Shown here piece after piece: positions 42,850 through 52,537 of a stretch of 64,000 nucleotides of DNA. Where the stretch lies: NCBI GenBank assembly GCA_030156535.1, contig JASGMJ010000004.1, positions 118,482 to 182,481 on the forward strand, written 5' to 3'. Source of the stretch: Candidatus Sumerlaeota bacterium. Lineage in GTDB: Bacteria; Sumerlaeota; Sumerlaeia; SLMS01; JAHLLQ01. Made by a program: the position numbers and the translations under genes. A model generated the notes under the pieces. The model was not told the origin of the DNA, made no database searches, and saw only the letters and a program-made list of their open reading frames with translations. The stretch's first letter is position 1. Each line of letters opens with the position of its first letter.

Positions 42850-44883
42850 ATGAAGCAGATGACTTGCGCGCTTTCCACAGCTGCTCTGTCCCTCCTGTCC
42901 GGCATTGCGTTCGCACAGGGAGGATTGGCCAAGACTTCGCCCGGGTTTTCCTTTCCATTCGACCCGGCCGTCTACCGCATGACGGCGGCCTTCGATCTCG
43001 ACCGCGACACCGGCACTTTGGCCGATTGGACCGGCTGGGTTTCCGGCGACCCGACGGCTGGCAATGGCCACGCCTATGACAACCATTCAGGCACGGACAA
43101 TGGCATGGGCACGGGGACGAGTCTGCGGGCAATTGCTGACGGAACTGTGACGTCGTTGTACGAGGACTACCCGACGGACGATCATTCGGGCGGCGGCAAC
43201 TACATGTTCTTCTCGCACGCGGCGGAGGGCGAAACGTATCGCGTCAACTTCTGGCATCTCGACTACCAGGGAGCACTAAAGTCCGCCGGGCAATCCGTCA
43301 CGCGTGGCGAAGTCGTGGCGCTCTCCGACAACACCGGAAACTCGACGGGCCCCCATCTCCATTTCGGCATTTCTCGTTCTTCGGCGAACGATCAATACAC
43401 CTGTGCCTACTACCACGGTTGGTGGGAGGCCGACGAGTTCTACTATGGCAACACGCGTCCCTGTTTGGCGTTCGTTGAAGTCAACACGGGTGTCACTGCA
43501 CTGAACTGCCGGGCGGGCACCTCGACGGCTTACGACATTGTCACCCAAGTGACGGGCAACCACCTCTTCGTCTCTCCACAGGAAAACAGCTGGTGGCGCG
43601 TGTTCCTTCCGATGCCTCCGGCAACGGTGCACGAAAGCCGGACGTCCACGGGCTCGGCAGCGCCGGATTATTCCGAGTCGGGCACCTGGGTCGACAGCGC
43701 TGCGAAGAGCACGGTGGCCGATGCAGCCGACGACGCGAACCGCGTTGTCTTGACGGGCGGCGGCGCGCGTTACTCCGAGTTCACGGGTACAGGCGGGGCC
43801 GACAGCGCGACGTTTTCCTTCACGCCCACCCAGCGGGGAAGCGCGGAGCTCTTTGCCACCTATCCTACCGATGCCAACGCCACGGGCGTCACCTACCGAA
43901 TCACCCATCTCGGCGGCACGACCGATGTCGTCCTCGATCAGAACGGCTCGGCCGGAGTCAGCGGCGGCACCGGAACGCATGCCGATCCCTATCTGATCGG
44001 TACGCAGAAGTACGTGGCGACTCACACCACCGTTGGTGGGGATGACACTTGGGACAGCTACTCGCCCACGGGGTCGGGAGTTCCGGAAAACGGCCCCGAG
44101 CGCCTGTACCGCTTCACCGTCTCGCAGCCACAGAACGTCACCATCACCGTCGATCACACCGGCTATCCGTCCAGGGACGTGGACATCCACCTGCTCAGCG
44201 CACTTGCCAATACAAGCTGCGTAGCCCGGAATGATTGGAGCCTTACCCATGCTGTCACGCCGGGAACATGGTGGATAGCCGTCGATTCCTATGGGACGGA
44301 CAACAGTGCGGCCTCGCCGTACACCATCACCGTTGAGTTCGAGAAGGAGTCCTTCCCGAACAGTTGGGTTTCCCTGGGTGAATACTCATTCGACCGTGCC
44401 GTGCCCTACAGCGTGCAGATTCTCGAAAGCAGCGTCACGGGCCGGCCGAACACCAGTCTCCCCGGGCGGGTCTACGCCGACGCGATCAAGGTGCAGCCGA
44501 AATTGACGTACCGCTCGGGCTGGCTCTCCAACAGCTTCGTCACCCGAGTTTCAACAGCATCGACGCCCGTGTGCAGCATCGTGGTGGAAGCGGATTCCCT
44601 CGAAGGAGACGACTCGCGCGACATCGACGACTACGCAGAGTTTCCCGTTTACGCCGCGCCGGGGCTGGGCGCCTCGAATGCGTCCCCCATTGTCGCCAAG
44701 GTGGTGACGGGCCAGCGTTTCGTCTGCACAGAAAGAACCGCCGATGGCTGGTACAAAATCCATCTGACCACCGGCCAGGCCGCCGAGGAAGGGTGGATCG
44801 GCGGGCAACCGCTGTACATCTTCAACGAGTCCGCCGCGACTCTTGTCACGCCCTCGGAAGTGGAAGCGTGGAGCGCCTACTGA
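42850..44883 (+). CDS. Secreted M23 peptidase with SH3b domains and a golvesin domain split by a PPC insertion
   Basis: This 677-residue protein has a signal peptide (ALSTAALSLLSGIAFAQ). A zinc M23 endopeptidase domain spans about residues 70-195, with the ligands in YDNHSGTDNG and GPHLHFGIS. An SH3b-like domain follows (NCRAGTSTAYDIV, to about 250). A golvesin-like domain starts at about 277. Its strands run to THLGGTTDVVLDQN at about 363. There a pre-peptidase (PPC) domain is inserted (about 366-499; GPERLYRFTVSQPQNVTITV). The golvesin fold then resumes (SWVSLGEYSF ... VYADAIKV, about 504-546). A second SH3-like domain ends the chain (about 600-665; GWYKIHL). M23 enzymes cut peptidoglycan cross-bridges. 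It is coupled to the upstream beta-propeller gene. Confidence 0.8.
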   Translation: MKQMTCALSTAALSLLSGIAFAQGGLAKTSPGFSFPFDPAVYRMTAAFDLDRDTGTLADWTGWVSGDPTAGNGHAYDNHSGTDNGMGTGTSLRAIADGTVTSLYEDYPTDDHSGGGNYMFFSHAAEGETYRVNFWHLDYQGALKSAGQSVTRGEVVALSDNTGNSTGPHLHFGISRSSANDQYTCAYYHGWWEADEFYYGNTRPCLAFVEVNTGVTALNCRAGTSTAYDIVTQVTGNHLFVSPQENSWWRVFLPMPPATVHESRTSTGSAAPDYSESGTWVDSAAKSTVADAADDANRVVLTGGGARYSEFTGTGGADSATFSFTPTQRGSAELFATYPTDANATGVTYRITHLGGTTDVVLDQNGSAGVSGGTGTHADPYLIGTQKYVATHTTVGGDDTWDSYSPTGSGVPENGPERLYRFTVSQPQNVTITVDHTGYPSRDVDIHLLSALANTSCVARNDWSLTHAVTPGTWWIAVDSYGTDNSAASPYTITVEFEKESFPNSWVSLGEYSFDRAVPYSVQILESSVTGRPNTSLPGRVYADAIKVQPKLTYRSGWLSNSFVTRVSTASTPVCSIVVEADSLEGDDSRDIDDYAEFPVYAAPGLGASNASPIVAKVVTGQRFVCTERTADGWYKIHLTTGQAAEEGWIGGQPLYIFNESAATLVTPSEVEAWSAY

Positions 44884-44976
44884 GCAACAACGCGGGAGAT
44901 TCCGCGTGACCCATTCAGACGAACTCCGCCGGAATGGCGGCAGCAAACGCCGCACACCGGCACGGGAGGCAGGTCA

Positions 44977-45957
44977 ATGACGCAAAGGACGAGTCTGCTG
45001 ACGGGTGGAGCCGGATTCATCGGCAGCCATTTGGCGCACAAACTCCTCGAAAAAGGGAACCGGGTCATCGTGCTCGACGACCTTTCCACGGGGAAGTTCT
45101 CGAACATTGAGGAGCTCGACCGCCAGTACGGACCCGATGGCCGCTTCAAGTTCATTTTCGACACCGTGCTGCACGAGCGCGTCGTCGAGGACTTGGTGCG
45201 CGAAGCCGACGAGATCTACCATCTGGCCTCGGCCGTGGGCGTGAATCTCATCATGGAGGAACCCGTGCGGACCATCGAGACGATCGTCGGTGGAACGCAC
45301 GCGGTCCTGCGCTGTGCGGCGCGCTACCGCAGGCGGACGATGATCTTCTCGACATCGGAAGTCTACGGCAAGTCGATGGATGTGCCGTTTCGCGAGGACG
45401 GCGACCGGCTGGAAGGCGCCACGTCGCGGCATCGCTGGGCGTATGCGTGCGCCAAGTCACTCGACGAGTTTCTGGCGCTGGCACACTGGAAGCAAACACG
45501 CCTGCCCGTGATCGTCGTCCGCCTGTTCAACACGGCCGGCCCCCGTCAGACGGGGCAGTACGGGATGGTGATTCCCAGCTTTGTCCGGCGCGCGCTCACT
45601 GGCGCTCCCCTGAGCGTTTACGGTACGGGAGAGCAAAGCCGCTGCTTCTGCCACGTTTCCGACGTGGTCGAAGCCATTGAAGCCCTGATGGGCGCAGAGG
45701 GGGCAACGGGCGAGGTCTTCAATATTGGCTCGACCCAGGAGATCACGATTCTCGATCTGGCCCGGAAAATCGTAGCCCTGACAAAGAGCAGTTCACCCAT
45801 CGAACTGGTCCCCTACGAGTCTGTTTACGGAGCCGACGGCTTCGAGGACATGCAGCGGCGGCTGCCATGCATCGACAAGATCGGCCGCGCCATCGGATGG
45901 AAGCCCCGGCGCTCGCTCGACGAGATCATTACCGACGTGGCCGCCGAAGCGAAGTAG
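44977..45957 (+). CDS. NAD(P)-dependent nucleotide-sugar epimerase/dehydratase (extended SDR)
   Basis: This 326-residue Rossmann enzyme has the NAD motif TGGAGFIGSH, the catalytic STSEVYG serine, and the tyrosine-lysine pair in RWAYACAKSLDE (YxxxK). The substrate-binding part contains LFNTAGPRQTGQYGMVIPSFVRRAL and YGTGEQSRCFCHVSDVVEA. It looks like the UDP-sugar epimerase/decarboxylase branch. GGGAGG lies eight bases before the ATG. It probably supplies an activated sugar to the glycosyltransferases nearby; the exact sugar is open. Confidence 0.82.
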   Translation: MTQRTSLLTGGAGFIGSHLAHKLLEKGNRVIVLDDLSTGKFSNIEELDRQYGPDGRFKFIFDTVLHERVVEDLVREADEIYHLASAVGVNLIMEEPVRTIETIVGGTHAVLRCAARYRRRTMIFSTSEVYGKSMDVPFREDGDRLEGATSRHRWAYACAKSLDEFLALAHWKQTRLPVIVVRLFNTAGPRQTGQYGMVIPSFVRRALTGAPLSVYGTGEQSRCFCHVSDVVEAIEALMGAEGATGEVFNIGSTQEITILDLARKIVALTKSSSPIELVPYESVYGADGFEDMQRRLPCIDKIGRAIGWKPRRSLDEIITDVAAEAK

Positions 45958-45977
45958 GGCTCGTGGAGCGCCTGTTC

Positions 45978-45999
45978 GGGTAGTTTTACCCTCTGTTTT
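45978..45999 (+). terminator. Weak hairpin terminator after the epimerase gene
   Basis: GGGTA and TACCC pair around a four-base loop (45978-45991), and TCTGTTTT follows. The stem is only five base pairs, but its position just after the stop codon and before a good promoter fits a transcription boundary. Confidence 0.45.
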
Positions 46000-46037
46000 G
46001 GTGGGGAACTGTTTTTTCCCTCTTGATGTCCAAGCCG

Positions 46038-46067
46038 TTGACGATTGTATTTGGCGTGTCCTATAGA
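46038..46067 (+). promoter_or_regulatory. Sigma-70-type promoter for the pseudokinase operon
   Basis: TTGACG (46038-46043) and TATAGA (46062-46067) are separated by 18 bases, close to consensus in both boxes. Transcription would start near 46075, about 70 bases before the ATG at 46144. It is the clearest promoter in the window. Confidence 0.6.
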
Positions 46068-46143
46068 GTTGCAGTAAGATGAGGCCGTTATTCTGAGCCT
46101 GACAATTGGGAAACGAAGCTCCTTTCCATCCGGCGGGGGACAG

Positions 46144-46941
46144 ATGGAGTTCACGGACCGTTCACATTTGTATGAAGTTCTCCAGCCGGTCGAAAAAATC
46201 GGCCGGACGGAAATATCTGAAGCCCGCGAGCGATCCACAGGCACACGGGTGATGTACCACCGCATTGCCTTGGAAGATTCCAACTTTGATACCGAGGCCG
46301 TAGCGGTTGATTTGCAACAAGAGGCGCTCCTGATCAATCCCCGGGTGGCCCTGCTGATCGACGCTTGGCGGGCGGAGGATGCGCTGTGCTATGTGCGCCT
46401 GGAGTATTCCGGTGTGCCGCTGGAATCCCCCAGCGGCCGCGGGGCTCTGCAGGCGACGGGGCGCGATGTCTTCGAGGAAGCCGCGTTCCAGACACTCGCG
46501 GCCCTGGCCGCGCTGCACGACCTGACGCTGACGCACAAACGCGTCACGGCGGAGTGCTACCGCGTAACACCCGGGGGTCTGGTTTACCTGCGGGACACCG
46601 GTTTGTGGAGGCGCATCAATGAGCGTCTGGAGACGAATCCAGACGCGTTCGTTTTTCGCCTGGCGTCGAAATCGGCCCGCCGTGACGTGGCTGAGTGGGG
46701 CGCCATGATGGCCGGATTCGCGGCGGGTACCCCGTTCCAGTTGATCGAGGAAGACGGCATGCCCACGGCAACCCCGGAGGAAATCGAAAGGATGCAGGTC
46801 ACCATCCGCTCCGCCGCCGGAAGCAAGGAACTGGGCGAGATGATTTCTGAGTCCCTGGAAGCATTCAACAACCTGGAGATCGGCGGCTACGAGAATGCCG
46901 CGCGGGCCCTCGCAAAATTTCCACGGAGGGTGCTCGCATGA
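46144..46941 (+). CDS. Pseudokinase-like protein A
   Basis: This 265-residue cytosolic protein has a protein-kinase-like layout. An N-lobe contains RIALEDSNFDTEAVAVDLQQEALLI. A C-lobe contains LAALAALHDLTLTHKRVTAECYRVTPGGLVYLRDTGLW, which aligns with the kinase stretch that holds the HRD-x4-N and DFG motifs. Those motifs are not conserved: the HRD position reads THK, and DFG is replaced by RDTG. A glycine-rich ATP loop is also missing. It is therefore a likely pseudokinase or kinase-fold adaptor. GGGGGA lies just before the ATG. Its stop overlaps the next gene by four bases; that gene is a second protein of the same type. The assignment is by pattern and not certain. Confidence 0.55.
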   Translation: MEFTDRSHLYEVLQPVEKIGRTEISEARERSTGTRVMYHRIALEDSNFDTEAVAVDLQQEALLINPRVALLIDAWRAEDALCYVRLEYSGVPLESPSGRGALQATGRDVFEEAAFQTLAALAALHDLTLTHKRVTAECYRVTPGGLVYLRDTGLWRRINERLETNPDAFVFRLASKSARRDVAEWGAMMAGFAAGTPFQLIEEDGMPTATPEEIERMQVTIRSAAGSKELGEMISESLEAFNNLEIGGYENAARALAKFPRRVLA

Positions 46942-48578
46942 TCGAGGAAGGGAATGGCTGGAAGTTCACCAGTCACATCGACGAGAATGCCTTCTACGAG
47001 GACCAGCTTGTCGAACACATTTGGACGGGGCACCGCTCGGTTCGGCGCGTTTATTCCAAACGCCTGAATCTCGACGAAGAAGCAAGCCGCGCCGTCCGCC
47101 GGCAAATAACGATATCTTCCTCGATCGAACATCCCGGCCTCCAACGTCTCTTCTTCTCCGAGGAAGTCGAAGGGCAGTTTTGCGTTTACGGCGAGCACAT
47201 GGATGGCGCGACGCTCGAAACGCTCGTGCGGCACAAGACTTTCGTGAAGGGCCCGGATTGGGCGGAAGGGAGTCTGCTGCTCGTCGATTTGATGCGCGAG
47301 TTCGAGGCGCACGGCATCGGCTTCGACCATCTGACGCTCGGCTCCATGAAGCTGCGCTGGAACATGCTGCGTGTCGCCACCCGCTACCCCACCGGCTCGC
47401 TGGTTCCCGGACGCCTTCCCCAGAGCCGTTTCTTCCGCCGCCTGCTGGAAACGCCGGAAGTCGGTGGCGTTTATCTGGCAGAACATGGATTCCCCCTGGA
47501 AGCAGGGATGCAGCGGCTCAAGGACCTGCTCTATTTCATGGCGACGGCCCAGACGGTCGTACCGGTTGCCGCCGCATTGGCCAAGTCTCAGGAACGCTTG
47601 CAGGAAACAGGTTCCCGTTCGATTTCGATGCTGGGCGTTGACAGCGAAATCGAGCAGATACTGCTTCGGCTCCATGATCCTTCGGGACAGAAGGGGATTT
47701 CGACGCTGCGGGATTTGCGGCGGGCGATCGCGCTGCTTGCCCCGGGGGCGGGCAAGCCCTCCGTCCCCGTTGTCGCCTCTCCCCCGCCTGCGGCAAGACC
47801 AACGCCGCCAACGCCCGCACCCGAGGCGCGGGCACGCCGCGTGGAGTCAACTCCTCCAGCCGCCACAGCCAGTGAATCGGGAGAAGACTCGGCGGTTTCA
47901 TCACCAGATCCTGCCGCGTCTTCGCCCCGCGCCACCAGTCAGCCTGCAACGAAACCGATGGAGATGATGGGGCGCTCGCGGTTGGCGGACGACCTGGACG
48001 AGGACCGCTCGTACCTGTACCCGTCTTCGTCGTCGGCAAACCTTTTGCCCGACAGCGGTGGTTCGCTCGACTCCTCCTCGTCCTCTTCATCTTCTCAACA
48101 TCTTGGGTCCTCGGGCTCGCTTGCGAAATCTCCGCTACCCCGCAGCAGCAGCGGCTCCTTCCGGGCGATGTCCGGGTCGCGCCGTTCGCTTCCGATCAAG
48201 GCAATTGTCCTGACTCTTCTCGTGGTGGCCGTTCTGGCAGGAGGAGGCTACGGGGCGATGATCCTGCTCAATTCGGGAAAGGCAAACGCCACTCCATTGG
48301 CCGCCTTTGTCCCTCCCCCCGAACAAATCAACATCAACCAACCGGTCGTTCTGGATGCGAGTCCATCGAGCGATGAGGACGGCGATCCCCTGCGCTACCA
48401 GTGGGTTGTCGAGGGGCTGGAGGTCACCAACTACTCCCTGCGCCCCAACCAGACGCGCGAAGCGGTGAACGCCGAACTGCGCATTTTCGTTCCGGGACGC
48501 TACACGATCACGCTGACTGTTTTCGATGGAAAGAACCTGAGCGCCCCGGCTTCCCATACGGTCGTCGTGGGAAATTAG
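46938..48578 (+). CDS. Pseudokinase-like protein B with a transmembrane helix and an extracytoplasmic PKD domain
   Basis: This 546-residue protein is coupled to the previous gene. Residues about 1-280 are again kinase-like: IEHPGLQRLFFSEEVEGQFCVYGEHMDGATLETLV, then FEAHGIGFDHLTLGSMKL at the catalytic-loop position. The HRD and DFG motifs are absent. A long disordered linker follows (about 285-410), rich in Pro, Ala and Ser with poly-Ser runs. One membrane helix (IKAIVLTLLVVAVLAGGGYGAMIL, near 420-445) and a C-terminal PKD-type beta-sandwich (about 450-546; DEDGDPLRYQWVVEG) complete it. The layout is that of a sensor: cytoplasmic pseudokinase, anchor, external ligand domain. What it senses is unknown. 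Confidence 0.55.
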   Translation: MIEEGNGWKFTSHIDENAFYEDQLVEHIWTGHRSVRRVYSKRLNLDEEASRAVRRQITISSSIEHPGLQRLFFSEEVEGQFCVYGEHMDGATLETLVRHKTFVKGPDWAEGSLLLVDLMREFEAHGIGFDHLTLGSMKLRWNMLRVATRYPTGSLVPGRLPQSRFFRRLLETPEVGGVYLAEHGFPLEAGMQRLKDLLYFMATAQTVVPVAAALAKSQERLQETGSRSISMLGVDSEIEQILLRLHDPSGQKGISTLRDLRRAIALLAPGAGKPSVPVVASPPPAARPTPPTPAPEARARRVESTPPAATASESGEDSAVSSPDPAASSPRATSQPATKPMEMMGRSRLADDLDEDRSYLYPSSSSANLLPDSGGSLDSSSSSSSSQHLGSSGSLAKSPLPRSSSGSFRAMSGSRRSLPIKAIVLTLLVVAVLAGGGYGAMILLNSGKANATPLAAFVPPPEQININQPVVLDASPSSDEDGDPLRYQWVVEGLEVTNYSLRPNQTREAVNAELRIFVPGRYTITLTVFDGKNLSAPASHTVVVGN

Positions 48579-48596
48579 GCACGGGAAAGCGGGATC

Positions 48597-49337
48597 GTGG
48601 AGAAAGCTCTTCAAGAAGCTGCCCGCCTGCTTGCCGAAGCACGGCGCGTACTGGTCCTCACCGGCGCGGGCGTCTCCGCCGAAAGCGGCATCCCGACGTT
48701 TCGCGATGCACAGCAGGGACTCTGGGCGACTTTCGACCCCATGCAGCTCGCGTCGCCTGAGGGATTCGCGCGCGATCCCAAACTCGTGTGGGAGTGGTAC
48801 GCCGCGCGGCTGGAACAAGTGGAGAAGGCGTTGCCGAATGCGGGACATCAAGCCCTCGCCGAACTCGAACGGCGGAAGGAAGCATTCCTGCTGCTGACCC
48901 AAAACGTCGACGGCCTGCACCAGCGCGCCGGAAATCAAAACGTTCACGAGATTCACGGCTCGATCCGCCGGGTGCGATGCACGGTGACGGATCACGTTTA
49001 CGCTGAAGGAGAGATTCCCGTTCGGCCACCGTTTCCCCTGCTCACTCCACAGGGTCATCTGGGACGGCCGGATGTCGTGTGGTTCGGCGAGGTCATCCGC
49101 ATGGACGCCTGTGCCGCCGTTGAGCGTTTCCTGGCGGCAGGCAGGCCCGACGTGCTGCTGGTCGTGGGAACGACGGGAATGTTCCCCTACATCCAGCGTT
49201 GGGTCATGCAGGCCTTCGGGCTGGGGACAAAGGTGATCGAAGTAAACCCTGAGCCCTCCGCTCTGGCGGATTTCTGCCACGTGGAATTGGCGGGAAAGGC
49301 GGGCGAGGTTTTGCCAGGAATCGTCTCCCCTCCATGA
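48597..49337 (+). CDS. cobB: Sirtuin (Sir2) protein deacylase with an eroded zinc site
   Basis: The 246-residue protein removes acyl groups from lysines using NAD+. The NAD site ([19 protein letters not shown]), [12 protein letters not shown] and the catalytic His in VHEIHGS are intact. The WYAAR segment carries the Tyr-x-x-Arg pair of class III (desuccinylase/demalonylase-type) sirtuins. The zinc module normally has four cysteines; here only one is left (RCTVTD), and the second pair is replaced (PFPLLTPQG). The start is a GTG at 48597. It follows pseudokinase B after 18 bases and precedes queC. Confidence 0.85.
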   Translation: MEKALQEAARLLAEARRVLVLTGAGVSAESGIPTFRDAQQGLWATFDPMQLASPEGFARDPKLVWEWYAARLEQVEKALPNAGHQALAELERRKEAFLLLTQNVDGLHQRAGNQNVHEIHGSIRRVRCTVTDHVYAEGEIPVRPPFPLLTPQGHLGRPDVVWFGEVIRMDACAAVERFLAAGRPDVLLVVGTTGMFPYIQRWVMQAFGLGTKVIEVNPEPSALADFCHVELAGKAGEVLPGIVSPP

Positions 49338-49425
49338 AGGCCCAGTACGATTCCTGCTTGCAGGAGCGCTCTCCCTTGGTGTCGCTTCTTCCGCCCCACG
49401 CGGGAAATTTCTCAGACCACTGGAA

Positions 49426-50154
49426 TTGAACGACTTGACCGTCACGCCCCAGAAAAAAGCCGTTGTTCTCCTCAGTGGCGGCCTTGATTCCGCCACTTGC
49501 GCGGCGCTCGCGCGGCAGGAGGACTACGCCCTGTATGCGCTCACGATTCTCTACGGCCAGCGCCATCGCATCGAGATCGAAGCCGCACGCCGCGTTGCCG
49601 CTGCGTTCGACGCGGTCGACCAGGCCGTCATCGAAATCGACCTGCGCCGCTTTGGCGGTTCCGCGCTGACCGCCGACATCGCCGTTCCCAAGGGACGCGC
49701 CGATGACGTCATGAGCACCGAGATTCCGCTGACCTACGTTCCCGCCCGGAACACGATCTTCCTTTCCTATGCACTCGCCTGGGCCGAAGTGCTCGGAACC
49801 GGCGACATCTTCATCGGGGTGAACGCGCTGGACTACAGCGGCTACCCGGATTGCCGTCCCGAGTTCATCGAGGCCTTCGAGCGCATGGCGAATCTGGCAA
49901 CGAAGACCGGCGTCGAAGGCACCGCGCCCATTCGCATCCACACGCCACTGCTCCATTTGACCAAGGCGCAGATCATTCGCCGGGGGCTTGAAGCGGGTGT
50001 GGATTATGGGATCACACACTCGTGCTACGATCCCACACCCGAGGGGCTGGCGTGCGGAGAATGTGATTCGTGCAGGCTGCGGCTCAAGGGTTTCGCGGAA
50101 GCCGGAATCGAAGACCCCGCGCCCTACGTTCCGGGAAGGCGCGACCACTCGTGA
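49426..50154 (+). CDS. queC: 7-cyano-7-deazaguanine synthase
   Basis: This 242-residue PP-loop ATPase converts 7-carboxy-7-deazaguanine to preQ0. The PP-loop is [17 protein letters not shown]. The rest of the family pattern is [43 protein letters not shown] and a C-terminal zinc site [17 protein letters not shown]. The start is a TTG at 49426; no ATG or GTG fits better. Its last bases overlap queE by four (GTGA). QueC feeds both queuosine in tRNA and deazapurine DNA modification. Confidence 0.95.
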   Translation: MNDLTVTPQKKAVVLLSGGLDSATCAALARQEDYALYALTILYGQRHRIEIEAARRVAAAFDAVDQAVIEIDLRRFGGSALTADIAVPKGRADDVMSTEIPLTYVPARNTIFLSYALAWAEVLGTGDIFIGVNALDYSGYPDCRPEFIEAFERMANLATKTGVEGTAPIRIHTPLLHLTKAQIIRRGLEAGVDYGITHSCYDPTPEGLACGECDSCRLRLKGFAEAGIEDPAPYVPGRRDHS

Positions 50155-50795
50155 GCGGCTACGCCATCAAAACAATCTACCACACCATCCAGGGTGAGGG
50201 CGCCCAGCAGGGACGCGCGGCGGTGTTCTGCCGCTTCTCGGGCTGCAATCTTTGGACGGGACGCGAGGCCGACCGCACCAAGGCGATCTGCAAGTTTTGC
50301 GACACGGACATCACCGGCATCGATGGCCCACGGGGCGGGCACTACAAGACGGCGGCTGAACTCGCCGAGGTCATTCGCGCCGCCTGGCCTGCGGACATCA
50401 CCGGCACCGCGCAACCTTTCGTCGTCTGCACGGGGGGAGAACCGCTCCTGCAACTCGACGACGAACTCGTCGAGGAATTGCACGAAATCGGCTTCGAGGT
50501 CGCCGTCGAAACGAACGGAACGCGGCGTGCGCCTGCGGGAATCGACTGGGTCTGCGTCAGCCCGAAAGCGGGCGCGGACCTCGTCATCGACACGGGCGAC
50601 GAGCTGAAACTCGTCTTCCCCCAAGTGGGCGCCGAGCCGGAAAAGTACGTTGAACTCGACTTTGACCACTTTTTTCTTCAGCCGATGGACGGCCCGGATC
50701 AGCAACGCAACACGGCCATGGTGCTCGACTACTGCCTGCGCCACCCCCAGTGGCGCGTGGGCTTGCAACTGCACAAGTTGCTTGGCGTGGCCTGA
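50151..50795 (+). CDS. queE: 7-carboxy-7-deazaguanine synthase (radical SAM)
   Basis: The 214-residue radical SAM enzyme converts 6-carboxy-tetrahydropterin to 7-carboxy-7-deazaguanine. Its cluster cysteines lie in [11 protein letters not shown] and, after an insertion, CKFCDTDI, the spaced arrangement seen in QueE rather than plain CxxxCxx[12 protein letters not shown] and VETNGTRR are also as expected. It starts at GTG 50151, four bases inside queC, so queC and queE are coupled. queD and folE are not nearby. Confidence 0.94.
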   Translation: MSGYAIKTIYHTIQGEGAQQGRAAVFCRFSGCNLWTGREADRTKAICKFCDTDITGIDGPRGGHYKTAAELAEVIRAAWPADITGTAQPFVVCTGGEPLLQLDDELVEELHEIGFEVAVETNGTRRAPAGIDWVCVSPKAGADLVIDTGDELKLVFPQVGAEPEKYVELDFDHFFLQPMDGPDQQRNTAMVLDYCLRHPQWRVGLQLHKLLGVA

Positions 50796-50804
50796 CGCGA
50801 TGCC

Positions 50805-52268
50805 TCAGGCCGACGGCTGTGGCTCTGCCTCCCGGTCCGGCATTCCAAGCGACAGACTGACGAAGACGACCGCGCTCACCACAATGCCGTAGAACGTCGC
50901 GTCCAGTCCCAGGGCCTCGACGAAGCCGGGCGTTCGATCCATCATGCCCAGCACAATCAGAACAAGCGCCACGACGCCGCCCGACAGCATCCCCCAGAAG
51001 GCACCCGCCGAACTTGCCCGCTTCCAGAAGTAGGCTCCGAGCGTCGGGACGAACAACCCCGACACCATGAAGGCATACGCGAGCATGATGGCGTCGAGCA
51101 CCGTGGATGCAACGCTGGCCAGCAGCACGGCCGTCACCCCGATGACGAGCGTCACAATCATGGAAACGAGCACCACCTTTTTGTGCGATGCACCCTTCAT
51201 GAAGTAGCGCTCGATGACGTCGTTGGTGAAGTTGCCCGACGAGGCCATCATGCAACTGTCCGCCGTGGACATGATGGCGGAGAAGTAGGCAGCGATCACA
51301 ATTCCGGCGACGCCGACGGGGAGGATGTCGCGGATCAGCATGGGCAGGCCCTGCTCCGCGGCGCTATCGGGCAATTCCGGAAAGGCCACGCGCGAGCACA
51401 TGCCGAGAATCACTCCGGTGAAGGCCATGATGGGGTACTCAAAGAATCCCGCGATGTACCACGCCTTCTTTGCCTCCTTCTCGTCGCGGCAGGCAAACAT
51501 GCGCTGGTACAGCGTCATGCCGATCAACCAGATAGGGATGATCGTGATCATCCAGTTGATGAACGTCATCGGCTCGATGTTGAACAACGAGAAGAATTCG
51601 TCGGGGAGTTGCGCGGTGATGGCGCTCCACCCGCCCAGCTCAATGAGCGTCAACGGAATCGCGACGAAAATCAGGCCGCCGAGCAGGATGATCCACTGCA
51701 CGGAATCCGTGTAAATCACCGCCTTCAGGCCCCCCGATGCCGTGTAGAGGATCGTGACAATGGCAATCACCCAGAGCGCGAACTGCATGGGGTCCATGCC
51801 GAAGGGCGCTTTCGTGATGACTGTGTTCGCGGCCAGGGTGGCTCCCGCCCGGATTTGTCCGCCAGTGAAGCCAAGATAGCCGATGCCGGAAATCATGGCG
51901 GCGACGAGTGCCACCTTGCCGTCGTAGCGCCAACGCAGGAAATCCGGGTAGGTCATCATCTTGTGCTCGGTGTCGATGGCCTTGATGCGCGGGATGAGAA
52001 AGACGGCGGAAAGCCACGCCCCGACCAGGCCGGTAAAAAGCAGCCAGCTCCCCGCCAGCCCCATCACGAAGCCGACACCGCCCAGGCCGATGGAGAATCC
52101 CCCGCCCACGTCGGTCGCCACAATCGACACACCAACATGGTGGGCCGGTATGGAACGCCCCCCAACATAGTAATCCTCGCCGCTCTCGTTTTTCAGGAAA
52201 AAGTAGAATCCGATCCCCAGCACCACCGCCATGTAGATGCCGAAAATCGCGTAGTCGATAAACTCCAT
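50805..52268 (-). CDS. Sodium/solute symporter (SSS family)
   Basis: The 487-residue membrane protein has about 13 hydrophobic helices of the LeuT-fold SSS family. Family wording includes [26 protein letters not shown] and [31 protein letters not shown], the Na+-site region. The ATG at 52268 has GGGAG ten bases upstream. It converges with queE and diverges from lptB. Substrate not determined; sugar, amino acid and acetate carriers all occur in the family. Confidence 0.85.
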   Translation of the reverse strand: MEFIDYAIFGIYMAVVLGIGFYFFLKNESGEDYYVGGRSIPAHHVGVSIVATDVGGGFSIGLGGVGFVMGLAGSWLLFTGLVGAWLSAVFLIPRIKAIDTEHKMMTYPDFLRWRYDGKVALVAAMISGIGYLGFTGGQIRAGATLAANTVITKAPFGMDPMQFALWVIAIVTILYTASGGLKAVIYTDSVQWIILLGGLIFVAIPLTLIELGGWSAITAQLPDEFFSLFNIEPMTFINWMITIIPIWLIGMTLYQRMFACRDEKEAKKAWYIAGFFEYPIMAFTGVILGMCSRVAFPELPDSAAEQGLPMLIRDILPVGVAGIVIAAYFSAIMSTADSCMMASSGNFTNDVIERYFMKGASHKKVVLVSMIVTLVIGVTAVLLASVASTVLDAIMLAYAFMVSGLFVPTLGAYFWKRASSAGAFWGMLSGGVVALVLIVLGMMDRTPGFVEALGLDATFYGIVVSAVVFVSLSLGMPDREAEPQPSA

Positions 52269-52537
52269 GAAAGAGCACTCCCGCAGACTTCCCCGCAGCC
52301 AACGAAGCTCCCGGCAGCGGGCCGCGAGAGGGTGCGGCCGCACCATGAAGACTGGTATGTGGCGGAGAGACCGGAAGCTTACCCGCTCCCCCGTACTCAT
52401 TTCAACCATCCATTGTGCCGAAAATCCATCCCACCAGCCGTCACGGGGCACCATTCGTCCTTGTCGCCGTCCCCCCGCTTCCCTACAAGACGGCCTTCGG
52501 CCTAAAGTGCCGCCCACTTCCTCCCCCGGGTGCCTGT

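Noticed and set aside
43276..44250. A 324-codon minus-strand frame inside the M23 gene
   Set aside because: Antisense to a multi-domain secreted protein with well-defined domains.
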